DNA from: Muribaculaceae bacterium | Lineage (GTDB): Bacteria > Bacteroidota > Bacteroidia > Bacteroidales > Muribaculaceae | NCBI GenBank assembly: GCA_017545095.1 | Contig: JAFYCU010000164.1 | Coordinates: 1 to 9,932 of the forward strand | Direction: 5' to 3' | DNA length: 9,932 bases | In this document: positions 1-6,298 of the stretch, piece after piece | How positions within the stretch are numbered: the first letter of the stretch is position 1 | Layout: each line of letters begins with the position of its first letter | Position numbers and translations under genes: made by a program | The notes under the pieces: model-generated | What the model was told of the DNA's origin: nothing | Seen by the model: the letters and a program-made list of their open reading frames with translations, nothing else | Database searches by the model: none

Positions 1-931
1 CGTATAGCTGGTGTTCAAATGTGGGTCTGTAGCTGACGGCGCAAACCATGAGCCTGTCAAAAAGCCTGTCACCAAAGTACTTTCTGTTGAACTTGTAGCA
101 GAACTCATCGAGATATCGTTGCAGGTACTTTCCCTTCACGCCATGGTACATGTCGTCGAGTAGTTTTTTTGCGTTGCCTATGGCCACATGCACCCATGGC
201 AGCACCTTGGCCGCGTCCTCTCCCGGTACGGTTTGAATGTCGGGGTCATCGACCACCTGCGACAGCCGCCTGTGGCCTCCGGCATTGTCCGCCGTCACAG
301 CCGTCCCGCCGTCCACGGCCTGTTCCACGCCGGCGTTTATCGTTGCGGCGCTCAGGTCTTCAATGACCTGCATCTTGATGTGGCCCACCTTGCGGTCCCG
401 CTTGCCTTTCTTCGGGGCGGCGCAAGGCCCGCTCTCGGTCATGACCAGCACCTTGCTCTTTTTCTGGCTGCCCACCCCGCTCTTGACACGCTCATCGGGA
501 GAGACCTCGTTGTCGCTGGAGAAGTAGCCCTCGTCAAGCTCTATGCTCCCCGAAAGCTTGTATCTGCCGTCACGCAAACCCATCACCGAGCGCAGCTTGT
601 GCATCATCTCCCATATCGGCTGGTAACGCTTGTGACCCAGCTGCCGCTGCATCTCCAATGCCGAGAAGGTCTTCTTGGTGGAGGTCAGCAGATGGATCGC
701 CGTGAACCAGTACATCAGCGGCAGCTTGCTGCCGTGCATGACCGTGCCCGAGGTCAATGTCGTCTCGTGGCCGCACTTCTTGCAGCGCCACCTCTTGTTG
801 TAGCTGTCCCAACTGTGCGCTTTGCAGCCGCAATGCGCACAGACCACGCCCTCTCTTTCGCGAACCTCGCGAAGATGGCGCTCGCATGAGGACTCGTCAG
901 TGAATCGTTTCGCAAATTCAATCAGTTTCAT
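1..931 (-). CDS. IS1595-family (ISXO2-like) transposase, partial at window edge
   Basis: This DDE-type transposase would mobilise its own insertion sequence. I translated the minus strand from the ATG at 931-929: 310 codons stay open and run off the left edge without a stop, so only the extreme C-terminus can be missing. Residues 31-53 form an N-terminal zinc ribbon (C31-x2-C34 ... C50-x2-C53), as in Zn_Tnp_IS1595. A catalytic RNase-H-like domain follows: D133 in 'ELDEGYF', D215 in 'VTADNAGGH', and the H248-x-x-I-x-N253 block with following lysines. This fits the DDNK-type triad of IS1595 relatives better than a classic DDE. The 'YLDEFCYKFNR' block at 273-283 is typical of the family's C-terminal end. 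No frameshift or internal stop is present, so the gene looks intact as far as it can be seen. The start is supported by a consensus promoter just upstream. Family assignment is from motif recognition. Confidence 0.93.
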   Translation of the reverse strand, partial: MKLIEFAKRFTDESSCERHLREVREREGVVCAHCGCKAHSWDSYNKRWRCKKCGHETTLTSGTVMHGSKLPLMYWFTAIHLLTSTKKTFSALEMQRQLGHKRYQPIWEMMHKLRSVMGLRDGRYKLSGSIELDEGYFSSDNEVSPDERVKSGVGSQKKSKVLVMTESGPCAAPKKGKRDRKVGHIKMQVIEDLSAATINAGVEQAVDGGTAVTADNAGGHRRLSQVVDDPDIQTVPGEDAAKVLPWVHVAIGNAKKLLDDMYHGVKGKYLQRYLDEFCYKFNRKYFGDRLFDRLMVCAVSYRPTFEHQLY

Positions 932-949
932 GTCGTTGAGGATTTGCTG

Positions 950-981
950 CAAAGGTACTGCTTTCCTATCTAACCGCCAAA
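950..981 (-). promoter_or_regulatory. Bacteroidetes-type promoter of the IS1595 transposase
   Basis: On the minus strand TACCTTTG (957-950) matches the Bacteroidetes -7 consensus TAnnTTTG exactly. TTTG (981-978) lies 20 bp upstream, at the usual place of the -33 element. Transcription would start near 943, leaving a leader of only about 12 nt before the ATG at 931. The element lies just inside the presumed end of the insertion sequence, so the transposase would carry its own promoter. Confidence 0.65.
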
Positions 982-998
982 TTTTCTGACGGAAAATT
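980..998. repeat. Small inverted repeat near the presumed IS end
   Basis: AATTTTC (980-986) and GAAAATT (992-998) are perfect complements around the 5-nt loop TGACG. The repeat overlaps the -33 element of the transposase promoter and lies where the outer end of the insertion sequence would be expected. It could be part of the terminal inverted repeat or a transposase binding site. The opposite IS end is outside the window, so this cannot be tested here. Confidence 0.35.
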
Positions 999-1062
999 AC
1001 GGATAATCATTTTATTTTAAAATTTTTGTATATGTTTTCGATAGTGTAATTTTAATAATGTG

Positions 1063-1070
1063 TATCTTTG
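1063..1070 (+). promoter_or_regulatory. -7 element of the promoter for the 241-aa secreted protein gene
   Basis: TATCTTTG matches the Bacteroidetes TAnnTTTG -7 consensus. The surrounding DNA (about 1010-1062) is strongly AT-rich. The -33 region is poor: the best candidate is TTCG at 1037-1040 with a 22-bp gap. Initiation would fall near 1077, giving a leader of about 77 nt. The sequence before the ATG at 1154 is A-rich without a Shine-Dalgarno motif, as is normal in this phylum. Confidence 0.5.
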
Positions 1071-1153
1071 TGAACTATAATGCTACTGGCTACAATCTTT
1101 AATAAACATACAGATTCCTATTATTTACTCATTAACCATAAAAAATCAAACAG

Positions 1154-1879
1154 ATGAAAAGTATTTACAAGACCTTTGTGCTTGCCGCCTTTTGTTTGGC
1201 AAGTGTGAGTGCGTTTGGCGCTCTTCAGGAACCCGGTCTGTTCAAGATCAAGAACGTGATGACCGGGAAGTATGTCGTGTTGCAGAATGCTATGCTGGCC
1301 GACATTTCCGGTACTGAGTCGGATGCCCAGGTGCTGAATGTGAATTACGACATTCAGCCCAACGGCGAAGGCATCATCACCGAGTTGGCCGGTGGCGATG
1401 GCGACATGATGGAGACGCTCGATTTTATCAAGAACAGTTTCGAGATGGTGCTCGAGGCCGAGAATTACCCCACCTATTTCCTCGATGAGATGTTCACCCT
1501 GCATCTGGTGGAGACTGGCGATGCCGATGGGTCGGTGTATCTGTGTGTGGATGTGCCCGAGATTGAAAACTTCGACGAAATCCGTGATTTCCTTATCGAT
1601 GCTTCGCAGAATCAGCAGGCCATCTATTATTATCTGTCGCATATGGTGCCTGGCAACCGCCACTATCTGGCCGTTGATTACGACGACAGTTTCGGCTTCC
1701 GCGTGGCAAACGGCGAGGACAGCAAGTGGCTGATGATTCCGTTCGAAGATACCCCGACAGCCATTGCCGACGTGAAGGCCGCCCAGGACTCCAACGCTCC
1801 GATGTACGACATCATGGGCCGCGAAGTGAAGAATCCGTCTGGAATTTATATCCAGAACGGAAAGGTGATGGTGAAGTAA
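1154..1879 (+). CDS. Secreted protein of unknown function with a C-terminal sorting-like tail
   Basis: This 241-aa protein is predicted to be exported and of unknown role. Residues 1-20 are a signal peptide (basic start, hydrophobic run 'TFVLAAFCLASVSA'), with likely cleavage near residue 20-23. Residues 29-40 carry 'LFKIKNVMTGKY', a module also found in the 892-aa protein encoded downstream. A largely beta-strand-like body follows, with an acidic helical stretch around 134-160. Residues 168-198 include 'HYLAVDYDD' and 'KWLMIPFE'. The tail at 217-241 ('MYDIMGREV' ... 'GIYIQNGK') resembles the short tails of many Prevotella-type surface proteins, which recall the type IX secretion CTD. Whether the tail directs secretion or anchoring is inferred, not shown. 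The ATG at 1154 follows an A-rich leader and starts directly at the signal peptide. A consensus -7 element lies 84 nt upstream. Confidence 0.82.
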   Translation: MKSIYKTFVLAAFCLASVSAFGALQEPGLFKIKNVMTGKYVVLQNAMLADISGTESDAQVLNVNYDIQPNGEGIITELAGGDGDMMETLDFIKNSFEMVLEAENYPTYFLDEMFTLHLVETGDADGSVYLCVDVPEIENFDEIRDFLIDASQNQQAIYYYLSHMVPGNRHYLAVDYDDSFGFRVANGEDSKWLMIPFEDTPTAIADVKAAQDSNAPMYDIMGREVKNPSGIYIQNGKVMVK

Positions 1880-1880
1880 G

Positions 1881-1902
1881 AAAGGCGCAAAAGCACCTTT
1901 TT
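1881..1902 (+). terminator. Short hairpin plus T-run just after the 241-aa gene
   Basis: AAAGG-C-GC (1881-1888) pairs with GC-A-CCTTT (1893-1900) around an AAAA loop, with one C/A mismatch, and runs into five T residues (1898-1902). It begins one base after the stop codon. It is a plausible weak intrinsic terminator; the second hairpin about 30 bp downstream is stronger. Confidence 0.45.
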
Positions 1903-1928
1903 GACCTTAAATTGAGCGAATAGATTAT

Positions 1929-1970
1929 GGCTCATCTATTGGGTTAAAATGTCTGATAGATGAGCCTTTT
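1929..1970 (+). terminator. Rho-independent terminator between the two surface-protein genes
   Basis: GGCTCATCTAT (1929-1939) and ATAGATGAGCC (1956-1966) form a perfect 11-bp stem with a 16-nt loop, followed directly by TTTT (1967-1970). This should end transcription from the 241-aa gene. It lies only 34 nt before the start of the next gene, and I found no TAnnTTTG element between them. It may therefore act as an attenuator instead of a full stop. Confidence 0.6.
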
Positions 1971-2003
1971 GATAGTGGTAAGTAATTGAAGATAACGAGA
2001 TTT

Positions 2004-4682
2004 ATGAAGCGCACATTTTTTAAATTTGTTTTGTTTGGTGTCATTACGATATTCTTGTCTGAACTTGCCTATGCGGGAGGTGGGTCATCACAGCCATGGG
2101 TTACCAGTCGAGTTGAACTGAAATGCGAACCAACTGGTGCAGGCTTGGTTTATGCAACCACTGGCGATGGGAGTGTCAATAATTGTACGCAGACCACTCA
2201 TACTGCTACTAATGGAAGAACTCATGACACCAAAAAAATTCCTCAGACTTTTAACATTTTTACCAAGCCAGCCGATGCTACAATGTATAAGTTTATGTAT
2301 TGGGAATGTACGAAAAGAGAAGGTGATTATGGTGTGAGCAGTGCGGATAAAGTGGGAACCCAAAAAACGGCGGCAACTACAACTGTGAAAGTGGCCGCAT
2401 CCACCAATAACGGTCCAGATGGAACCACTGGCTCTAACACTGGAGCCGATGGAGAAGCTTCATCCGATAGAGGAATCGTCAACGCTATTTGGGTGGCCCA
2501 TTATGAACAGATTCTCTTTTATGATGTCACAGCCGTGAGCAACAATGATTCCTGGGGGTCGGTGGAGGTGATAGGGCCTTCGGGTAATAATGCCGAGAAT
2601 AAAGTTGGTGACCAGGTTACCCTATATGCGCGTACTACTGATTACTATACTATGTTTCGCGGTTGGAAACGCAATGGCGAGTGGGTGCGCGACCAGCAAG
2701 GCAACATTATTCGCGATGTGCCCTATACATTCACTGTCACTGAGCAAAATAAAGGTGAGTATGTTGCACAATTCGAAAACGGGTATGAATTTCTCAGGAT
2801 AAAAAACCGAAACACGGGACATTACATCTCATCGCAGCAGTATTATCCAGGCTCGGCCAGCGAAGGTGAGCTAGGTTTGATGAGAGCACTCAGCCAGCTC
2901 GTGGTGATTGATAATTTGCCTGCTTCGCTTGACGACCAGGGTACGATTGCTCGCCTTACCAAATATCCGCGTTCAGGTAGTTCTTCGCAAATCGTGCATG
3001 AGATTGAGATTAGAGGATTTAATACCAATCAATTCTATACGGTTTCTGAAGGCATTTTCCTGCAAATGAGTCATGGAACCGATAACACTTACGATATCGG
3101 CAACGGATTAACGACAGCAGGCGTTAATTTCCATTTGGTGGAAAGAAATAATGCGATTGAGGGTTCGACTTCAGTCTCATCGAGCTTGAACTACCTTTGG
3201 GATTTCGAGGGCATCGACAAGGACTTGACCACCAAGGAGAACTACTACACCCCAGGCGACCTGATTCAGGATGCCTCCAACGGCTTGTGGTACACCACGC
3301 ACCGTGCCGCTTGGAACACCAAGTTCGACACCAACGAAATCACGGCTTATCTGGTCACAGGTGTGGATGAAGAAGGGGTGCTCTCGCTCACCGAGGTCAC
3401 AGGCGGCATCATACCCGCCGGTGTGCCTGTGCTGCTGGAGTGCCAGAGCAATGATGTCACCCGGAATGTGATGATTCCCACGCTTTCGTCGCCTTCGTTC
3501 ACCGCCACCAGTGCCAATGTGCTCAAGACCCCCAACCACTACTATCCGGGTGAGGCCGCTCCCGAGGCTGCACCGGCAGGACAGGCCTACTATCAGTTGG
3601 GCCTCACCGATGGCGGACGTGTGGGCTTTGTGACCCGCGTGACCAACACCAGCACGGGAATGAATGGCAACAGAGGATACTGGCTTGGCCCTGATCCTGT
3701 GATGCTGAAACCTGATTATGAGACGTTGACCCTTGCCCAGATTGAGCAACGCGGCGTAGTGAACAAGGATTACAAGATTGCCGACCAATTGGTGGGCGTG
3801 TTGGCCCAGGGCAGCAAGCTGTTGTGCAAGGACCAGAATAATGTTTCGATTGCGAAGACGGAACCCACTGAAGGACAGGTTGACTACTTGGCCACGGCGA
3901 TGGGACGTTCCGAGCCTTGGGACCAGAGCAACTGGGTGTTGCTGGATTTTGGCGACAACGGCACCGAAAAGGCCGATGCCAGTGTGAACCAATTTATCAA
4001 GGCTTCAACGGTGATGGGCACATTGACCGATGTGCAGAACTACACCCTAGCAGTGAAGACCGACGAATTGGTGACCGAGGGATATGCCAGCTACGAGCCT
4101 AACACCGTGTGCACCGTCAATTTCTTGGAGAAGAACCTGAACGTCGATGGCGGTCAGGGGGCCAAGAGCGAAGCTACCAACCAATACTATTACTTCCTCA
4201 ACCCCAAGGTGCTGGAATATCTCGAAATCACCTATGCCGTGTGGGATGGCACCAAATTTGTGGTGCCGGCCAAGAGCACCTACGATGCCGATGATTTTGA
4301 TATGGAGAAGAACCAGCCCGATTTTGACGGCGCATTTGCCGTTGACTGGTCGTTTTATGAGCATATGCCAGAATTGGTCAATGGCTGGGCCTACCGGTTC
4401 CACGGCGTCGTGCAACGCGCAAAGGAGGAGCCACGGGGCATGAACAAAGGAAAAGGCAAGGACGTGCAAGCCTCAGGCAATATGGTGGTTTGTCCTATCG
4501 ACTTGACCGATGAGGAGAACGTGGTGACGGCTGTGGAAATGGTGAAAACCCACCAGAAGATTGTGGGTGTTGACTATTACAATGTGTCGGGACTGAAGAG
4601 CCATAAACCTCACCAAGGAATCAATATCGTGGTTACACGCTATGCCGATGGCCGTACAACGGCTCAAAAAATGGTTTACTAG
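2004..4682 (+). CDS. Large secreted multidomain surface protein (InlB-like repeat, shared module, sorting-like tail)
   Basis: This 892-aa protein is probably cell-surface or extracellular; its ligand is unknown. The reading frame is open from a TTG at 1986, but the ATG at 2004 begins a clean signal peptide (residues 1-24, ending L-A-Y-A before GGG) and is chosen. Residues 34-168 are a Thr/Gly-rich beta region. Residues 173-257 resemble a divergent InlB B-repeat ('VGDQVTLYAR', 'FRGWKRNGEW', 'YTFTVTE', 'GEYVAQF'). Residues 262-380 hold the 'FLRIKNRNTGHY' module shared with the upstream 241-aa protein. Residues 395-560 include 'ITAYLVTGV' and 'GIIPAGVPVLLE', a block common in Prevotella-type surface proteins. 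Residues 589-800 ('YKIADQLVGVLAQGSKL', 'WDQSNWVLLDFG') are an unrecognised domain. The tail at 857-892 ('DYYNVSGLKS', 'GINIVVTRYADG') is sorting-like. Base composition changes sharply near 3170 (residue ~389), suggesting a chimeric origin. Confidence 0.85.
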   Translation: MKRTFFKFVLFGVITIFLSELAYAGGGSSQPWVTSRVELKCEPTGAGLVYATTGDGSVNNCTQTTHTATNGRTHDTKKIPQTFNIFTKPADATMYKFMYWECTKREGDYGVSSADKVGTQKTAATTTVKVAASTNNGPDGTTGSNTGADGEASSDRGIVNAIWVAHYEQILFYDVTAVSNNDSWGSVEVIGPSGNNAENKVGDQVTLYARTTDYYTMFRGWKRNGEWVRDQQGNIIRDVPYTFTVTEQNKGEYVAQFENGYEFLRIKNRNTGHYISSQQYYPGSASEGELGLMRALSQLVVIDNLPASLDDQGTIARLTKYPRSGSSSQIVHEIEIRGFNTNQFYTVSEGIFLQMSHGTDNTYDIGNGLTTAGVNFHLVERNNAIEGSTSVSSSLNYLWDFEGIDKDLTTKENYYTPGDLIQDASNGLWYTTHRAAWNTKFDTNEITAYLVTGVDEEGVLSLTEVTGGIIPAGVPVLLECQSNDVTRNVMIPTLSSPSFTATSANVLKTPNHYYPGEAAPEAAPAGQAYYQLGLTDGGRVGFVTRVTNTSTGMNGNRGYWLGPDPVMLKPDYETLTLAQIEQRGVVNKDYKIADQLVGVLAQGSKLLCKDQNNVSIAKTEPTEGQVDYLATAMGRSEPWDQSNWVLLDFGDNGTEKADASVNQFIKASTVMGTLTDVQNYTLAVKTDELVTEGYASYEPNTVCTVNFLEKNLNVDGGQGAKSEATNQYYYFLNPKVLEYLEITYAVWDGTKFVVPAKSTYDADDFDMEKNQPDFDGAFAVDWSFYEHMPELVNGWAYRFHGVVQRAKEEPRGMNKGKGKDVQASGNMVVCPIDLTDEENVVTAVEMVKTHQKIVGVDYYNVSGLKSHKPHQGINIVVTRYADGRTTAQKMVY

Positions 4683-4703
4683 CAAGATACCGAGCGCCCG
4701 CAA

Positions 4704-4744
4704 CAAGAAAAACGCAAGACCTTGAAAGTCTTGCGTTTTTCTTG
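4704..4744. terminator. Bidirectional intrinsic terminator between convergent genes
   Basis: The 17-base arms 4704-4720 and 4728-4744 are perfectly complementary around the 7-nt loop CTTGAAA. The core CGCAAGAC/GTCTTGCG is flanked by A5 on one arm and T5 on the other, so each strand presents a GC-rich stem followed by a U-run. It lies 21 nt after the stop of the 892-aa gene and 15 nt after the stop of the minus-strand TPR/barrel gene, so it can end both transcripts. Confidence 0.9.
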
Positions 4745-4759
4745 GTAAGCATTAGCTTT

Positions 4760-6154
4760 TTAGAATGCGACACCCACGCCCACCGACACGCGGTGCGGCT
4801 CGATGAACTCCTGCAGCGGCTTGCGCAGGGCGAAGCGGTATTGATAGGAGCACCGGATGGCGAAGTAGGAATACTTGACGGTGATACCCACGATGGGCGT
4901 GATGGCCATGGCGAAGTTGGCGTTTTTCTCGGCTCCATCTACCTCATTCTTTGTTGCGTCGGTCACAGCATGTTTCTCGTGATAGGGGTAGTTCTCCTCT
5001 TCATATTTGCCATAGTACATTTTTCCGGTGAAGCCGGGGCCGAAGTGAATCCACACGGGGTTCTTGATCTTCAGCGTCCAACCAAACTGGATGGTGAACT
5101 CCGGGTAGGAGATGTTGGGCACAGTATTGGGATCCTCATATTTGCACTCGTCGCGGATGGCATCGACCAGCTTGGGGTTGAGGCTGAGCTGGAAGAATCC
5201 GCCTGCCTTGTGCATGTTGTATTTACCGGTGTGGATGCCAATGGGGGCGTCTTTCTGCCATTCATAGGTAATCACGTGGTCGTGGTTCTTGCGGCTGCGG
5301 TCCTTGCTCTTCATGCTTTGCAGCTTCTCGGTGGCCTGCACGTCGTAGTTGCACTTGCGGTCGATGAGCTGCTGATACAGCTCCTTGGCGCGGGTGTAGT
5401 CATGCTCGTCGTAGTACCACTCGGCCTGTCGCCACAGCTTCTCGCACTCGTTGGTGAACGAGCCAATGCACTGTGCGTTGCGGTCGCGGGCATAGGAGTC
5501 GTAGGAGTTGAGGGCGAGCACTTTCTCGTAGTAGGTCGAGGCCAGACGGTAGTCGAGCTGGTTATAGGCGTTGTCGGCATAAAGGCGGAACATGCGGAGC
5601 GAGTCGGCGAGCGCGATGTTGGCTTCGTTTTCGGCCTGGTTCACCTCGGCACAGGTGCTGGCGATGGTGAACTGGCGCAGGGCCTCGGAATAGTTCATGT
5701 TCTTGATTTCGTTCATGCCCTTGTTGTGGTGCTCGTTGTAGCATCCGGTGTCGACGGTGGCGTTGGGGTCGTTGACGTTGATGGTGAGCCACTGCCCCGA
5801 CTTGAGCTCGGAAAGGTCGTAGTAAACGGCATCGTAGCCCGGTGCAGTGATGGTGAGCATGCGCGTGCTGTATTCTCGCACGGTGGGGTCGGCATCGAAG
5901 AGCATGGTGTAGATGGTGTTCACACCGTCGCTCTCGGTGCTCAGGCGCATGTTCTCGTACTTGTCGCACTGCGTCTCGAACGAGAGCGGGATGCTCTGCA
6001 CGCACTTCACGTCGATGCGGGCACGGTATTCGCCAGGTTGGTTCATGTAGGCCGTCACCAGGGGGTTGGGCACTTCGGTGGCTTGCAGCAGCTTCTGCGC
6101 CTGTGTGCACAGTGCTGTGGCGGCAACCAGCGTGAGAAGAAGTAACTTTTTCAT
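4760..6154 (-). CDS. Exported PEGA-like/TPR protein with probable C-terminal outer-membrane beta-barrel
   Basis: This 464-aa envelope protein is the last gene of the minus-strand run. Residues 1-20 are a signal peptide (MKKLLLLTLV..., ending T-Q-A before Q20); the cysteine at 16 lacks a proper lipobox. Residues ~78-127 look like a PEGA-type beta domain ('MLTITAPGYDAVYYDL'). Residues ~143-285 are TPR-like helical repeats ('NMNYSEALRQF', 'YRLASTYYEKVLALN', 'YDEHDYTRAKELYQQL'). Residues ~305-464 alternate hydrophobic and polar residues, are rich in aromatics and Gly ('IQFGWTLKI', 'WIHFGPGF', 'SYFAIRCSYQYRF'), and end in 'VSVGVGVAF'. A terminal Phe after beta-strand alternation is the usual BAM recognition signal, so the end is probably a small barrel or barrel-like sheet. 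This would place TPR and PEGA-like parts in the periplasm. The gene starts 144 nt after the NTF2-like gene, with no consensus promoter in that gap. Domain names come from pattern recognition. Confidence 0.83.
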   Translation of the reverse strand: MKKLLLLTLVAATALCTQAQKLLQATEVPNPLVTAYMNQPGEYRARIDVKCVQSIPLSFETQCDKYENMRLSTESDGVNTIYTMLFDADPTVREYSTRMLTITAPGYDAVYYDLSELKSGQWLTINVNDPNATVDTGCYNEHHNKGMNEIKNMNYSEALRQFTIASTCAEVNQAENEANIALADSLRMFRLYADNAYNQLDYRLASTYYEKVLALNSYDSYARDRNAQCIGSFTNECEKLWRQAEWYYDEHDYTRAKELYQQLIDRKCNYDVQATEKLQSMKSKDRSRKNHDHVITYEWQKDAPIGIHTGKYNMHKAGGFFQLSLNPKLVDAIRDECKYEDPNTVPNISYPEFTIQFGWTLKIKNPVWIHFGPGFTGKMYYGKYEEENYPYHEKHAVTDATKNEVDGAEKNANFAMAITPIVGITVKYSYFAIRCSYQYRFALRKPLQEFIEPHRVSVGVGVAF

Positions 6155-6298
6155 AATCGTTTAGTGTTATTGTTTGTATTTATTCTGTGTCAAAGGGAAG
6201 CACTTGTTATGTGGTGGTCATCACCATGTCGGTGCTGTGGGTAATGAGCCGATAAAGCAGTTCAATCTATCACTTAGAACGAAAAAAAGTGAAACCGA
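6155..6298 (-). other. Intergenic gap inside the minus-strand gene run, no clear signal
   Basis: This 144-bp gap separates the NTF2-like gene from the TPR/barrel gene. On the minus strand TCCCTTTG (6198-6191) misses the TAnnTTTG consensus by one base and has no -33 partner, so a separate promoter is not supported. There is a small imperfect hairpin (TGGTG 6212-6216 / CACCA 6222-6226), and CACTT/AAGTG flank a T-run just after the upstream stop codon. Neither makes a convincing terminator. Read-through from upstream is the simplest reading. Confidence 0.4.

Noticed and set aside
188..889. A 233-codon plus-strand open frame across the transposase
   Set aside because: The minus strand here reads as an IS1595 transposase with zinc ribbon and catalytic residues; the plus-strand product is low-complexity and Ala/Leu/His-rich.
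1986..2003. TTG start that would add six residues to the 892-aa protein
   Set aside because: The ATG at 2004 directly starts a normal signal peptide (basic residues, then hydrophobic core). The TTG extension has no support.
4742..6145. A 467-codon plus-strand open frame lying almost exactly opposite the TPR/barrel gene
   Set aside because: It is antisense to a gene with a clear signal peptide, TPRs and barrel end. Its translation is Val/Gly/His/Leu-rich without a signal or motif. GC-rich third positions in the real gene rarely create stops on the opposite strand, which explains its length.
4760..6154. Lipoprotein reading of the TPR/barrel protein because of Cys16
   Set aside because: The residues before the cysteine are T-A-L, which does not fit a lipobox with small residues at -1; a signal peptidase I site (T-Q-A before Q) follows at once.
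6191..6198. Possible -7 element (TCCCTTTG, minus strand) for the TPR/barrel gene
   Set aside because: It lacks the conserved A of TAnnTTTG and has no -33 element at the right distance, so it is only mentioned within the gap entry.
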